NCBI GenBank assembly: GCA_000720375.1
Contig: JOAA01000013.1
Coordinates: 372,001 to 436,000 of the forward strand
DNA length: 64,000 nucleotides
Origin: Rhodococcus rhodnii
GTDB taxonomy: Bacteria > Actinomycetota > Actinomycetes > Mycobacteriales > Pseudonocardiaceae
Direction of reading: 5' to 3'
Under the pieces are notes generated by a model. That model had not been told where the DNA came from and searched no databases. It worked only from the letters and a program-made list of their open reading frames with translations. Positions 48,675 to 57,591 of the stretch are shown piece after piece. The stretch's first letter is position 1; the number at the start of each line of letters is the position of its first letter. Made by a program: the position numbers and the translations under genes.

Positions 48675-49487
48675 GTGCCGGATCCGGAGCGCAGTACCGA
48701 GCTGTTGTGGGGCACGCGGTCCAGGCGCGGCCTGGATCTGGACACGATCGTGCGCACCGCGGTCGGGATCGCCGACGCGGAAGGCCTTGGCGCGGTGTCG
48801 ATGCGCCGGGTGGCCGAGGCGCTGGGGTTCACCACGATGTCGCTGTACCGGCACGTGCCCGGCAAGGCCGAGTTGCTGGATCTGATGCGCGACGCGGTCA
48901 TGGTCAGCCCTGACGAGGAGCTTGAGGAACCGGGTGACTGGCGCAGCGGCGTGGTGGCCTGGGCGCGGGCGGGATTGGCGCTGTACCAACGGCATCCGTG
49001 GCTGATCGAGTCCTCGGGCCCGCGCACGGTGCCCGGGCCCAACATCGTGGCGCAGTTCGAGCGGGCGCTGGCGCTGGTGGCCCGGACCGGGTTGCCGCCC
49101 GCGCAGATCGTCGCGGTGGTGACGCTGGTCGGCGGGTTCGTGGAGAGCGCGGCGCGCCAGGTGGTGGATGTGGTTGCCGCGGAACGGGATTCCGGGCTGA
49201 CACACGAGGAGTTCTGGGGTGCGCGTGATTCGCTGTTCGAGCATCTGGACCGGTATCCGACGTTGAGCTGGATCTATCAGCAGGGCGGATACGACCAGCC
49301 GCTGGATCCGTTCGAGTTCGGCCTGCAGCGGGTTTTGGACGGCATCGACGCCCTCATCCGTGATGAAAAGCGTGATGAAAGCGGGTGTGTGGTGTGCGGG
49401 AAACCGATCGAGGCCACCGGGCAGGGCAGGCCCAAGCAATACTGCTCACGCGCGTGCCAGCAGAAGGCCTACCGCGCCCGGAAATAA
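48675..49487 (+). CDS. TetR family regulator with a C-terminal four-cysteine zinc finger
   Basis: A 270-residue regulator. The DNA-binding part (LDTIVRTAVGIADAEGLGAV, SMRRVAEALGFTTMSLYRHV) leads to a TetR_C-type helical domain. The last 34 residues are unusual: CVVCGKPIEATGQGRPKQYC-type sequence with Cys at about 238, 241, 257 and 261, a small zinc ribbon with a basic tail. Zinc tails of this type are seen on some actinobacterial TetR proteins and may add DNA or protein contacts. The GTG at 48675 follows AAAGGGAG. It probably represses the divergent beta-helix gene. Confidence 0.92.
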   Translation: MPDPERSTELLWGTRSRRGLDLDTIVRTAVGIADAEGLGAVSMRRVAEALGFTTMSLYRHVPGKAELLDLMRDAVMVSPDEELEEPGDWRSGVVAWARAGLALYQRHPWLIESSGPRTVPGPNIVAQFERALALVARTGLPPAQIVAVVTLVGGFVESAARQVVDVVAAERDSGLTHEEFWGARDSLFEHLDRYPTLSWIYQQGGYDQPLDPFEFGLQRVLDGIDALIRDEKRDESGCVVCGKPIEATGQGRPKQYCSRACQQKAYRARK

Positions 49488-49490
49488 GCG

Positions 49491-50597
49491 CTACCGGTAT
49501 CGGACCTCGACCAGCGGAGCGCCGAACTGCGCGGGATGCTGATCCTTGCGGACGGCGAAGGCCACCGAGACCCGCTGCCAGCCCTGCTCCGCGGCCCGCG
49601 TCATCAACGCGGTCACGTCCACCTCGCCACAGTCGGTCACGCCGATCAGCTCACGGTATTCCGTCGCCATCCAGGTCGTGGCCGGCCCGAACGCGCCGAT
49701 ATGCCACGCCTCCACCCGCTGGCACGCCGGGATCCGCAACCTCGCCGCACGCACCTGCTTGCCGTGCACAGGCACCGCGGTCAGCTCGAAATACGCCCGG
49801 TAGTCGTACTCCCCCGACACCCCGGCCGTCGCCGTGCCCGCGGGCCGCCACTGCGACACGTAGCCCTGGCCGGCCACGCTCTGCCCCACCACCATCCACG
49901 ACAGCGGGTCCGCGCTGAATTCCTGAGTCACCGCCACCGGGTAACGCGTCCACCGCGCGTCCAGCATCGCCTGCGCGGGCCGGACGGTCAGCACACCCGG
50001 CCGCACGCTACGCACCGCCCGCGCGGTACGGCCCGCAGCGTCCCGCATACCAACCGGCCCGCCCCACACCTGACCGGCCGTCACGGTGCCGCCCGGCCCG
50101 GACTTCACCTTCTCGGCGAACACCCGGATCTCACGGGCATGCGGCGTTGTGAGCGTGAACGTCAGCGAGAATCCGGCAGGCCGCGCTGTCAGCACCACAT
50201 CCACCCCGGGCGCGGCCTGCGGATAGGTCGCGGTGTCCCCCGCCAGCACCGGCCGCGGCAACGGCGTCGGCCACGTCAGGCTCATCTGCGCCAACCGCAC
50301 CAGCGGACCATCCCCGCCCGGCGAGAACACCACATCCCCCACGGCAGCCACCGGCGCGACCATGCCGTCCGCGCGCACCGCGAGCGTGGTGTCGATCGGC
50401 ACCCAACCCGCACCACGACGCGCCTGGAACGGCTGCGTGTGCACCTGCGCGATCACCGTGCCGTCGCTGTCGACCCACCGACGCTCGTACTCCGTCTGGA
50501 GCACCGGCGCCTGCGGGAGCGCGTCCTGCTCGGACAGCACGGAGAACACAGACACCAGCAGCAGCGCCACCACCGCGAAAACAGCGAACCACCGCAT
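49491..50597 (-). CDS. Membrane-anchored extracellular protein, DNRLRE/polysaccharide-wall-type
   Basis: About 368 residues. A short N terminus and one hydrophobic helix (WFAVFAVVALLLVSVFSVLS) anchor it, with the rest outside. The segment VHTQPFQARRGAGWVPIDTT and LTWPTPLPRPVLAGDTATYP resemble the N-terminal part of large actinobacterial wall and repeat-rich proteins. The C-terminal third (YRAYFELTAVPVHGKQVRAA RLR-type) resembles a DNRLRE beta-sandwich. Those proteins usually exceed 1000 residues, so this is a short or truncated member. It starts at the ATG at 50597 rather than 50630. Function unknown; a surface role is inferred. Confidence 0.7.
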   Translation of the reverse strand: MRWFAVFAVVALLLVSVFSVLSEQDALPQAPVLQTEYERRWVDSDGTVIAQVHTQPFQARRGAGWVPIDTTLAVRADGMVAPVAAVGDVVFSPGGDGPLVRLAQMSLTWPTPLPRPVLAGDTATYPQAAPGVDVVLTARPAGFSLTFTLTTPHAREIRVFAEKVKSGPGGTVTAGQVWGGPVGMRDAAGRTARAVRSVRPGVLTVRPAQAMLDARWTRYPVAVTQEFSADPLSWMVVGQSVAGQGYVSQWRPAGTATAGVSGEYDYRAYFELTAVPVHGKQVRAARLRIPACQRVEAWHIGAFGPATTWMATEYRELIGVTDCGEVDVTALMTRAAEQGWQRVSVAFAVRKDQHPAQFGAPLVEVRYR

Positions 50598-50640
50598 GGC
50601 GCAAGACCATGCCCGCCGCTGCTGCGGCAAACCTGCGATC

Positions 50641-50659
50641 GACCTGCTATCCGCAGGTC
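50641..50659. terminator. Small hairpin after the histidine phosphatase gene
   Basis: GACCTGC-TATCC-GCAGGTC lies 7 bases past the reverse-strand stop at 50666. The stem is short, so it may be a weak terminator. Confidence 0.4.
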
Positions 50660-50665
50660 ACGCGG

Positions 50666-51367
50666 CTATTTCCCGGTCGACCCGCCAACGACCGCCTCGG
50701 CCGAGGAGGCCTTCTTGGCGTTCTTCTTCGGCTTCGGCGGCACGATGCTCGCCAGATCCCCGCCGTTGTCGTTGGTCCGCAGCACGAACGGCCGCGTATC
50801 GGTGTACCGCACCACCGACAACGACGCCGGATCCACCACGATCCGCTGAAACGAATCCAAATGCTGGCCCAACGCGTCCGCCAGCACCGCCTTGATCACA
50901 TCACCATGACTGCACGCGATCCACACCGCGTGCGCCCCATGCTCCTCGGTGATCCGCGCGTCGTGCGCGCGAATGGCCGCCACCGCCCGCGCCTGCACCG
51001 ACGCCAGCCCCTCACCACCGGGGAACACCGCCGCCGACGGATGCTGCTGCACCACCCGCCACAACGGTTCCTTGCCCAGCACACTGAGCTTGCGGCCGGT
51101 CCATTCCCCGTAATCCACCTCGGACAACCGCCCGTCGGTGACCACCTGGATGCCCTTCGCGGCAGCCAACGGCGCGACCGTCTGCTTGCACCGCAACAAC
51201 GGCGACGCCACGATCGCCGCCACCGGCACATCCGCCAGGCGCTCCACCAGCTTCGCGGCCTGCTTGGTCCCCGAATCGTCCAACGACACCTTCGGGGTAC
51301 GCCCAGCCAGCACGCCCGAACCGTTCGCCGTCGAGCGCGCATGCCGTAAAAGGATCACCGTGGCCAT
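50666..51367 (-). CDS. Histidine phosphatase family protein (MSMEG_4193-type)
   Basis: A 233-residue phosphoglycerate-mutase-like phosphatase. VILLRHARSTANGSGVLAGR carries the R-H-A/G catalytic motif (His9), IVASPLLRCKQTVAPLA the second Arg, VDYGEWTGRKLSVLGKEPLW the acid region, and AVWIACSHGDVIKAVLADAL the second His. The C terminus is Lys/Pro-rich. It starts 10 bases downstream of uppP on the same strand. I recall the same pairing beside Rv2136c in Mycobacterium tuberculosis. The substrate is unknown; it may act on a phosphorylated lipid or sugar intermediate. Confidence 0.92.
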   Translation of the reverse strand: MATVILLRHARSTANGSGVLAGRTPKVSLDDSGTKQAAKLVERLADVPVAAIVASPLLRCKQTVAPLAAAKGIQVVTDGRLSEVDYGEWTGRKLSVLGKEPLWRVVQQHPSAAVFPGGEGLASVQARAVAAIRAHDARITEEHGAHAVWIACSHGDVIKAVLADALGQHLDSFQRIVVDPASLSVVRYTDTRPFVLRTNDNGGDLASIVPPKPKKNAKKASSAEAVVGGSTGK

Positions 51368-51377
51368 GAGCCCGACC

Positions 51378-52205
51378 TTACGTGGCCGGAATCGTGTTGG
51401 TCGCCAGCAACACCATCAACCCGACACCCAGGACAATCCGGTACCACACGAAAACCGAGTACGTGTGCTTGGACACGTACCGCAACAGCCACGCGATCGT
51501 CGCGTACCCGACCACGAACGCGATCACCGTCGCCACGATCATCTGCGCGGTCGACGCGTGCGGCCCCGGCCCCGTCTTGTCCATCACGTCCGGAATCGAG
51601 AAAATCCCCGCACCGAACACCGCGGGCAACGCCAGCAGGAACGAATAATCCGTCGCGGCCTTACGCTCAATGCCCAGGAACAGACCCGCGGTCAACGTGC
51701 CACCCGACCGCGACACACCCGGCACCAACGCCATCGCCTGCGCGAACCCCATCGTGATCGAGTCCCGCATGGTCAGCTCGGTCCGCTTCTGCTTGCCGAG
51801 CTCGTCGGCCACCGCCAGCACCACCGCGAACACGATCATCACCGTCGCGGTGATCCACAGATTCCGGAACGTCGTGCGGATCTCGTCCTTGAAGATCACC
51901 CCCAGCACCGCGATCGGCGCCGACCCGATGATCACGTACCACGCCATCCGGTACTCATCCGTGCGCCGCACCACCGCGTCGGTGAACCCCTTGAACCACG
52001 CGCCCAGCAACACCCCGATCTTCTTCGCATAGAAGATCAACACCGCCGCCTCGGTCCCCAGCTGGGTCACCGCTGTGAACGACGCACCCGCGTCGGTCCC
52101 CCACCCCAACGTGGACACCACCCGCAGATGCGCCGACGACGAAATCGGCAAGAACTCCGTCAGCCCCTGGACCAGACCGAGAACAATCGCCTGAAACCAG
52201 TCCAC
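51378..52205 (-). CDS. uppP: Undecaprenyl-diphosphate phosphatase (UppP/BacA)
   Basis: A 275-residue membrane enzyme with about eight helices. The two family signatures are present: [20 protein letters not shown] near the N terminus, including the (E/Q)-x-x-x-E motif, and [20 protein letters not shown] in the middle, the P-G-x-S-R-S-G-G-T phosphate-binding loop. It dephosphorylates undecaprenyl diphosphate to recycle the lipid carrier for peptidoglycan and other wall polymers. It starts at a GTG and is followed closely by the histidine phosphatase gene. The residues are fully conserved, so it should be active. Confidence 0.97.
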   Translation of the reverse strand: MDWFQAIVLGLVQGLTEFLPISSSAHLRVVSTLGWGTDAGASFTAVTQLGTEAAVLIFYAKKIGVLLGAWFKGFTDAVVRRTDEYRMAWYVIIGSAPIAVLGVIFKDEIRTTFRNLWITATVMIVFAVVLAVADELGKQKRTELTMRDSITMGFAQAMALVPGVSRSGGTLTAGLFLGIERKAATDYSFLLALPAVFGAGIFSIPDVMDKTGPGPHASTAQMIVATVIAFVVGYATIAWLLRYVSKHTYSVFVWYRIVLGVGLMVLLATNTIPAT

Positions 52206-52324
52206 ACCGCCACTCCCAACCCGGTCTCGCGTGCCCTGCGAAAGAATCTTGGACTACGCCCGATCGCGGCCGACCATGGCCCTTGCCCGGCCGGCGTGAT
52301 CGTCAGCCCTTAGGCTCACGCTCC

Positions 52325-53302
52325 GTGGAGTATCGACACCTCGGCCGCAGCGGACTGCGGGTGTCCCGGCTGGCCCTCGGCACGATGACCTGGGGACGGG
52401 ACACCGACGCCGACGAAGCCGCCAAGCAACTCGTCGCGTTCACCGACGCGGGCGGCACCCTCGTGGACACCGCGGACGTCTACGCCGAAGGCGAATGCGA
52501 ACGCATCCTCGGCTCCCTGCTCGACGACGCCATCCCCCGCGAGAACGTGATCATCGCCACCAAAGCCGTCGCCCGCCGCACCGAAGGCCCCTTCGGCGGC
52601 GGCGCCTCCCGCGGCGCACTGCTGCACGCACTGGACGGATCACTGCGCAGGCTCGGCGTCGAGCACATCGACCTGTGGCAACTGCACGCCTGGGACTCCG
52701 CGGTCCCCCTCGACGAAACCCTCGCCGCCCTGGACACCGCCGTACGCAGCGGCAAAGTCCGCTACACCGGCGTGTCCAACTACTCCGGCTGGCAGCTGTC
52801 CACCGCCGCCACCATGCAACTGATGTCCGGCGGCGCCTCGCCCATCGTGTCCACCCAGGTCGAATACTCCCTGGCCGAACGCGGCATCGAACGCGAAGTC
52901 GTGCCCGCCGCCGAACACCACGGCATCGGCATCCTGCCCTGGGCACCCCTGGGCCGCGGCGTGCTCACCGGCAAATACCGCTCCGGCACCCCCGCCGACT
53001 CCCGCGGCGCCTCCGCGCACTACGCCCCCTACGTCGAACACCACCGCACCGAACGCGCCGCCCGCATCGTGCAGGCCGTTTCCACCGCCGCCGACGGCCT
53101 GGGAACGTCCCCGCTGGCTGTCGCGTTGGCCTGGGTACGGGACCGCCCCGGCGTCGTGGCCCCGGTCGTCGGCGCCCGGGACACCGGGCAGCTCGCCGGA
53201 TCGCTGGCCGCCGAGGAACTGACCCTGCCTGCCGCCATCCGGGCCGCACTGGACGACGTCAGCGGGATCCAACTCGGCTACCCGGAGCAACGACTCGGGT
53301 GA
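52325..53302 (+). CDS. Aldo/keto reductase
   Basis: A 325-residue TIM-barrel oxidoreductase. It begins VEYRHLGRSGLRVSRLALGT, the typical KcsB/YajO-like start. The catalytic Asp and Tyr are in LVDTADVYAEGECERILG, the Lys in IIATKAVARRTEG and the His-equivalent region in HIDLWQLHAWD. The C-terminal VAPVVGARDTGQLAGSL is the NADP pyrophosphate segment. Substrate unknown. A TAGGCT -10-like box lies about 9 bases before the GTG at 52325 and no ribosome site is visible, so the transcript is probably leaderless. It is divergent from uppP and precedes the lipoprotein. Confidence 0.93.
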   Translation: MEYRHLGRSGLRVSRLALGTMTWGRDTDADEAAKQLVAFTDAGGTLVDTADVYAEGECERILGSLLDDAIPRENVIIATKAVARRTEGPFGGGASRGALLHALDGSLRRLGVEHIDLWQLHAWDSAVPLDETLAALDTAVRSGKVRYTGVSNYSGWQLSTAATMQLMSGGASPIVSTQVEYSLAERGIEREVVPAAEHHGIGILPWAPLGRGVLTGKYRSGTPADSRGASAHYAPYVEHHRTERAARIVQAVSTAADGLGTSPLAVALAWVRDRPGVVAPVVGARDTGQLAGSLAAEELTLPAAIRAALDDVSGIQLGYPEQRLG

Positions 53303-53381
53303 AGGTTGCCCTAGAACACGTGACCTGGCGTGCAGAATCGGGGATGCTGGGTGAACTGGACGTTACTGATGGAGGTCGCCG

Positions 53382-54374
53382 TTGCGTCGGCTGGTAGCCG
53401 TGGTGTCGGGCGTGATGCTGCTGGCGGGGTGCGCACAAACAGCCGAACCCCACGATGACCTCCAGGTCACCGACAACCTGACCATCGCCGTCCCGGCCAC
53501 GTCGCCTGCGACGTCCAAACCGGTCGGCACGGTGATCCCCCTGGACAAGAAGATCACCGGGATCGTCACCGTGCCCCAGGCCCGGACCATCGTGCTGGCC
53601 ACCACCGACCCGGAACTGCTGCTGCTGAACCTCGACGACCCAGGCGCACCCGCACGAACCGTCACCATGACAGGACCGGTGACCGCGCTCAGCCCGCTGC
53701 CCAACGGCGTGCTGGCATCGGTCGGCGTCAGCAAGATGCTCGTCACCGTCACACTGCCCGCCGCGGACATCACCGCCGCACAGTTCGACAGCGCGCCAGG
53801 CACCGCCGTCGTCTCCGGTGACCTCGAGCTCATCCCGCTGACCGACGCCAAAGCCATCGAGGTCCTGCGCGGCGGCGGGTACACGAAACGGATCTCCGGC
53901 AGCATGTTCCGCGCCGACCAGGTCCTCATGACCGGCCAGCACGCGGTCGTGCTTGACCGCCTACGCACCGCACTGTTCGATATCGACCTCACAGACGGCA
54001 CAATCGGCGCCGGACAACGAGCAGGCCAAGGCGCTGGCAACGCCACCACCGACCGGTACGGCCGGGTGCTCGTCACCGACACGCGCGGCAGCGCGCTCCT
54101 GGCGTTCACCACCAACCCGGTCATGCTCAAACAGCGTTATCCCGTACCGGGAACGCCCTATGGCATCGCGTACGACCCGAACCGTGACCTCGCGTGGGTC
54201 ACCCTGACCGAACGAAACGAGGTGGTCGGCTACCACGTCGCCGGTGGCGAACCCCGCGAAACACACCGGTTCGCCACTGTCGTGCAACCGAATTCGGTGA
54301 CCGTCGACCCGGACAGCGGGCGTGTCTTCGTCGCGTCCGCGACCGGTGGAGGAGTTCAGGTGATGCAGCCGTGA
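53382..54374 (+). CDS. Beta-propeller (YncE/LppL-like) lipoprotein
   Basis: A 330-residue lipoprotein. The signal is LVAVVSGVMLLAGC, with the lipobox Cys at about residue 17. The mature part has repeated blades such as TRTGIVTVPQARTIVLATTD-like VPQARTIVLATT, GTPYGIAYDPNRDLAWVTLT and PNSVTVDPDSGRVFVASATG, indicating a seven-bladed YncE-type propeller. It sits outside the cell membrane and its ligand is unknown. The neighbourhood (uppP, phosphatase, DUF5703) matches what I recall for lppL in mycobacteria. The TTG at 53382 follows GGAGG. It overlaps DUF5703 by GTGA. Confidence 0.9.
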   Translation: MRRLVAVVSGVMLLAGCAQTAEPHDDLQVTDNLTIAVPATSPATSKPVGTVIPLDKKITGIVTVPQARTIVLATTDPELLLLNLDDPGAPARTVTMTGPVTALSPLPNGVLASVGVSKMLVTVTLPAADITAAQFDSAPGTAVVSGDLELIPLTDAKAIEVLRGGGYTKRISGSMFRADQVLMTGQHAVVLDRLRTALFDIDLTDGTIGAGQRAGQGAGNATTDRYGRVLVTDTRGSALLAFTTNPVMLKQRYPVPGTPYGIAYDPNRDLAWVTLTERNEVVGYHVAGGEPRETHRFATVVQPNSVTVDPDSGRVFVASATGGGVQVMQP

Positions 54375-54583
54375 ACGATGGGGTGGTTGAAGGGGATTGG
54401 GAGTACCGGCCGCTGAAGCTGCCGCCGGGGATCTCCCGGCTCAGCGCAGCGGTCCAGCTGTCGATCCAGGCGGAATACGCCGGGTGGGAACTGTCGCGAG
54501 TACGCCTGTACTCCGACGGCACCCGAAAAGTCCTGCTCCGCCGCAAGCGACCGAGGGCCGGAGTACCAGGCCTGATGATCTAG
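54371..54583 (+). CDS. DUF5703 family small protein
   Basis: A 70-residue protein. The sequence VEGDWEYRPLKLPPGISRLS, then AAVQLSIQAEYAGWELSRVR and LYSDGTRKVLLRRK matches the DUF5703 family, conserved next to lppL/uppP in actinobacteria. It is probably a small cytoplasmic alpha/beta protein of unknown role. The GTG start overlaps the stop of the lipoprotein gene by four bases, so it is translationally coupled. A longer frame through 54194 exists but lies inside the lipoprotein gene and has no similarity. Confidence 0.88.
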   Translation: MNDGVVEGDWEYRPLKLPPGISRLSAAVQLSIQAEYAGWELSRVRLYSDGTRKVLLRRKRPRAGVPGLMI

Positions 54584-54605
54584 ACCCCCAAGGTCGGCTA
54601 CCGCA

Positions 54606-54625
54606 CCCCGGCGAAGGCGCCGGGG
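54606..54625. terminator. GC-rich hairpin after DUF5703
   Basis: CCCCGGCG-AAGG-CGCCGGGG has perfect 8-base arms and is followed by CGTT. It ends the lipoprotein/DUF5703 operon. Confidence 0.65.
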
Positions 54626-54660
54626 CGTTGCACGCTGGCGTGATCTGCGAGAGTTGGGGC

Positions 54661-55308
54661 ATGGATGATCCCACCTTGCGGCTGCTGGCGGACGAAACAC
54701 CACTGCCCGACACGATCAACGCCCGGCTGCGCCGGCAGCTGACGTTCCTGATCGAAGTCGACAAACTCAAGACCATCCTGCGGCAATCCCCACTGGCCGC
54801 CGCCCCACGCCGCGAGAACGACGCCGAACACTCATGGCACCTCGCCATGATGGTCATCATCCTCGCCGAACACGCCGACGAACCCATCGACATCGGCCAC
54901 ACCATCAAACTCGCCCTCATCCACGACCTGGTCGAGATCTACGCCGGCGACACCCCGATCTACCACCCCACCATGGGCGCCGACCAGGCCGAACGCGAAG
55001 CCAAAGCCGCTGAGCAACTGTTCGGGCTGCTCCCCGAGGACCAGGCACGCGAGATCCGCGCCCTCTGGGACGAATTCGAAGCCCGCACCACCCCGGAAGC
55101 CCGCTTCGCCAAAGCCATGGACCGCCTGGAACCCCAACTGCTCAACTGGATGGCCCGCGGCGGAACCTGGCAAAGCCCCGGCATCACCGCCGACGACGTA
55201 CGCGCCCGCAAAGCCGCCATCGGCGACGCCTCCACAGCCCTGTGGGACGCCAGCCTCGAGATCATCGGCGAAGGCGAACGACGCGGCTGGGCCAGGCCAG
55301 GCAGGTAG
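54661..55308 (+). CDS. HD-domain phosphohydrolase (YfbR/HDDC2-like)
   Basis: A 215-residue HD-superfamily protein. The metal ligands are visible in RRENDAEHSWHLAMM (His of H..E..D pattern) and LALIHDLVEIYAGD (the His-Asp pair), with DRLEPQLLNWMARGG supplying the last Asp. Proteins of this group are 5'-deoxynucleotidases or related phosphohydrolases that work in the cytoplasm. The ATG at 54661 lies 36 bases beyond the hairpin; the upstream open frame has no similarity. It is followed one base later by the dehydrogenase gene, so they form an operon. Confidence 0.92.
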   Translation: MDDPTLRLLADETPLPDTINARLRRQLTFLIEVDKLKTILRQSPLAAAPRRENDAEHSWHLAMMVIILAEHADEPIDIGHTIKLALIHDLVEIYAGDTPIYHPTMGADQAEREAKAAEQLFGLLPEDQAREIRALWDEFEARTTPEARFAKAMDRLEPQLLNWMARGGTWQSPGITADDVRARKAAIGDASTALWDASLEIIGEGERRGWARPGR

Positions 55309-55309
55309 C

Positions 55310-56257
55310 GTGTCGATCATGCGATGTGCGGTGCTGGACGACTACCAGGGTGTCGCGCTGGCCATGGCCGACTGGTCCGGGCTCGACGTGACGGTCTACC
55401 AAGAGCACGTCGACGACCAAGACCGGCTCGTCGACGCCCTCAAAGACAAGCAGATCGTCGTCATCATGCGCGAGCGCACCCCGTTCCCCGCCTCGCTCTT
55501 GCAACGACTGCCCGAACTGAAACTGCTGATCACCAGCGGCATGCGCAACGCCTCCATCGATCTGGCCGCCGCAGCCGACCACGGCGTCACCGTCTGCGGC
55601 ACCGCCAGCACATCCACCCCACCCGCCGAACTGACCTGGGCACTGATCCTCGGCCTCGCCCGCCACCTCGTCACCGAGAACAACGCGCTACGGGCCAACG
55701 GCCCCTGGCAGAGCACCGTCGGCACCGACCTGGCCGGAAAAACCCTCGGCCTGCTCGGATTCGGCAAAATCGGCGTCCAAGTCGCACGAGTCGGCCGCGC
55801 GTTCGGCATGAACGTCATCACATGGAGCACCAACCTGACCGCCGACCGCACCGAACCCGAAGGCGTCCAGCTGGTCTCCAAACAGGACCTGTTGTCCACC
55901 AGCGATGTCCTGTCCGTACACGTCGTCCTCAGCGACCGCACCCGCGGCCTGATCGGCGCCGACGACCTCGCCCTGATGAAACCGTCAGCGCTGCTGGTCA
56001 ACACCTCCCGCGCCGCGATCATCGACCAGGACGCCCTGGTGGATGCGTTGCGGGACAACCGCATCGCCGGCGCCGGACTGGACGTGTTCACCCAGGAACC
56101 ACTGCCCGCCGACGACATCCTGCGCACCCTGCCCAACGTGCTGGCCACACCACACCTGGGCTACGTCACCGACAACAACTACCGGACCTACTTCCGCGAA
56201 GCCGTCGAGAACATCCGCGCCTTCCTCGCCGGAGCACCCGTACCACGAGTTTTGTAG
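55310..56257 (+). CDS. D-2-hydroxyacid dehydrogenase
   Basis: A 315-residue NAD-dependent dehydrogenase. The cofactor domain has TLGLLGFGKIGVQVARVGRA (G-x-G-x-x-G), and the catalytic set is in LLVNTSRAAIIDQDALVDAL (Arg), LDVFTQEPLPADD (Glu) and LATPHLGYVTDNNYRTY (His). The substrate domain is the split N- and C-terminal part, including LKLLITSGMRNASIDLAAAA. It reduces or oxidises a 2-hydroxy acid, perhaps like phosphoglycerate dehydrogenase; the substrate is unknown. The GTG at 55310 (or ATG 55319) is directly after the HD gene. Confidence 0.92.
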   Translation: MSIMRCAVLDDYQGVALAMADWSGLDVTVYQEHVDDQDRLVDALKDKQIVVIMRERTPFPASLLQRLPELKLLITSGMRNASIDLAAAADHGVTVCGTASTSTPPAELTWALILGLARHLVTENNALRANGPWQSTVGTDLAGKTLGLLGFGKIGVQVARVGRAFGMNVITWSTNLTADRTEPEGVQLVSKQDLLSTSDVLSVHVVLSDRTRGLIGADDLALMKPSALLVNTSRAAIIDQDALVDALRDNRIAGAGLDVFTQEPLPADDILRTLPNVLATPHLGYVTDNNYRTYFREAVENIRAFLAGAPVPRVL

Positions 56258-56316
56258 CTGTCTTGTACTCCTCCTCGCCAAGCTGCCACGCGACAAGAGC
56301 ACGAGGAGGTCCCACA

Positions 56317-57138
56317 ATGCGGATCAAGTGGGCGGCAGCCACCAGCGCCGTCACGATCGCCGTATCAGTCCTGGCGGCAACACCAGCCCAAGCGCTGCCC
56401 GCCGTGAACATGGAGAAAGTACTCCTCGCGGCGCAGATCGACCCGCGCCGCCCCGACTCCGCGTTCACCCCCGGCGCCAAGGACCACGTCCTTGTGGTCG
56501 AACAAGCACTGCAGGCCAAGGGATTCCTCGCCGCACAGTACGTCGACGGCCACTTCGGCACCTCGACCACCACGGCCTACACCAACCTGCAGAAATCCTT
56601 CGGGTGGAGCGGGATCGACACCAACGGCATCCCCGGCCAGACCTCACTGGAACGACTGGGCGAAGGCCGCTTCACGGTGACCGGCATCGTCAGCGCGGGA
56701 ACCCGGATCAGCTACCAGGGCAAAACCATCAACACCCGCACCAAAGCCATGCTCGAAGCAGCCGAAGCCCGCCTCGGCCGAACCCTGACCATCACCCAAG
56801 GCTCCTACAACCCAGGCGGCGTCGGCGCCTCCGGCGGCACCCACGACGGCGGCGGCGCACTGGACATCTCCGTCACCGGCATGTCCGACACAGTCAAGGT
56901 CGACGTCGTCCGCAAGCTGCGCGAGGTCGGCTTCGCCGCGTGGTGGCGTAAACCCTCACAAGGCCCATGGGCACACCACATCCACGCGATGGCAGTGTCC
57001 GACCCACACCAGTCCGTCGCCGCATGGCACCAGTCCGGCGACTACTACCTCGGCAAGAACGGCCTCGCCAACGGCGCCGCCGACGACGGCCCGAGCGTGA
57101 CCAAGAGGACGTGGGAAGAAGTCCAGCGCGGCGAATGA
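56317..57138 (+). CDS. Secreted peptidoglycan-binding, M15-type peptidase
   Basis: A 273-residue exported protein. A signal peptide (TSAVTIAVSVLAATPAQA, about 26 residues) is followed by a peptidoglycan-binding domain near 45-110 (HVLVVEQALQAKGFLAAQYV, DGHFGTSTTTAYTNLQKSFG). The C-terminal domain has THDGGGALDIS, close to the VanY H-x-x-G-x-A-x-D motif, and WAHHIHAM supplies a further His, so a zinc D-Ala-D-Ala or endopeptidase activity on peptidoglycan is likely. The ATG follows AGGAGGT. It is separate from the upstream dehydrogenase frame, which merely stays open. Confidence 0.88.
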   Translation: MRIKWAAATSAVTIAVSVLAATPAQALPAVNMEKVLLAAQIDPRRPDSAFTPGAKDHVLVVEQALQAKGFLAAQYVDGHFGTSTTTAYTNLQKSFGWSGIDTNGIPGQTSLERLGEGRFTVTGIVSAGTRISYQGKTINTRTKAMLEAAEARLGRTLTITQGSYNPGGVGASGGTHDGGGALDISVTGMSDTVKVDVVRKLREVGFAAWWRKPSQGPWAHHIHAMAVSDPHQSVAAWHQSGDYYLGKNGLANGAADDGPSVTKRTWEEVQRGE

Positions 57139-57143
57139 TCCCA

Positions 57144-57172
57144 GTGTGGGTGGCCACCCCGGCCACCCACAC
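57144..57172. terminator. Hairpin after the M15-type peptidase gene
   Basis: GTGTGGGTGGCC-ACCCC-GGCCACCCACAC has perfect 12-base arms and starts 5 bases past the stop. Confidence 0.75.
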
Positions 57173-57192
57173 AGTGTCGTTAAGGTGAACCG

Positions 57193-57591
57193 ATGGGGAT
57201 CACCACCGAAGACCGGCTTGCCATCGGCGAACTGCTCGCCATGCACGGACACCTCTGCGACAGCGGCGAACTGGACCGACTGTCCGAAGTCTTCACCACC
57301 GACGTCACCTACGACATCACCGACCTCGGCCAAGACCCCCTCATCGGCGTCGAAGCCCTGGCAGCCGCAGGCCGCGCCCTCGGCGAGGGGAACCCTGTCG
57401 GACACCACATCACCAACATCGTCGTGACCGAACACGACGGCCAGATCCACGCTCGCTCCAAAGGAATCGGCATCAACGCCGACGGAACCTCCGCCAGCGT
57501 CACCTACGAGGACACCCTCATCCGCACCGGCAACGGCTGGCGCATCAGCTACCGCAAAATCCTCGCCCGACGAGCACCACTCGGCGGATGA
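57193..57591 (+). CDS. SnoaL/NTF2-like protein
   Basis: A 132-residue NTF2-fold protein of the SnoaL_4 type. It begins with DRLAIGELLAMHGHLCDSGE and LDRLSEVFTTDVTYDITDLG, then GHHITNIVVTEHDGQIHARS and the last strands GWRISYRKILARR. Such proteins bind hydrophobic ligands or act as isomerases or dehydratases, and active-site residues vary. It is between a terminator hairpin and the convergent propeller gene, so it is probably transcribed alone. Confidence 0.88.
   Translation: MGITTEDRLAIGELLAMHGHLCDSGELDRLSEVFTTDVTYDITDLGQDPLIGVEALAAAGRALGEGNPVGHHITNIVVTEHDGQIHARSKGIGINADGTSASVTYEDTLIRTGNGWRISYRKILARRAPLGG

Noticed and set aside
46968..49439. An extension of the beta-helix protein to 823 residues across the TetR gene
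   Set aside because: The extension has no family similarity and overlaps the promoter and the whole TetR coding region. The ATG at 48611 has a ribosome site.
55324..57138. A 604-residue frame joining the dehydrogenase region to the M15-type peptidase
   Set aside because: The first part is a shadow of the dehydrogenase gene. The peptidase has its own AGGAGGT site, ATG at 56317 and signal peptide.
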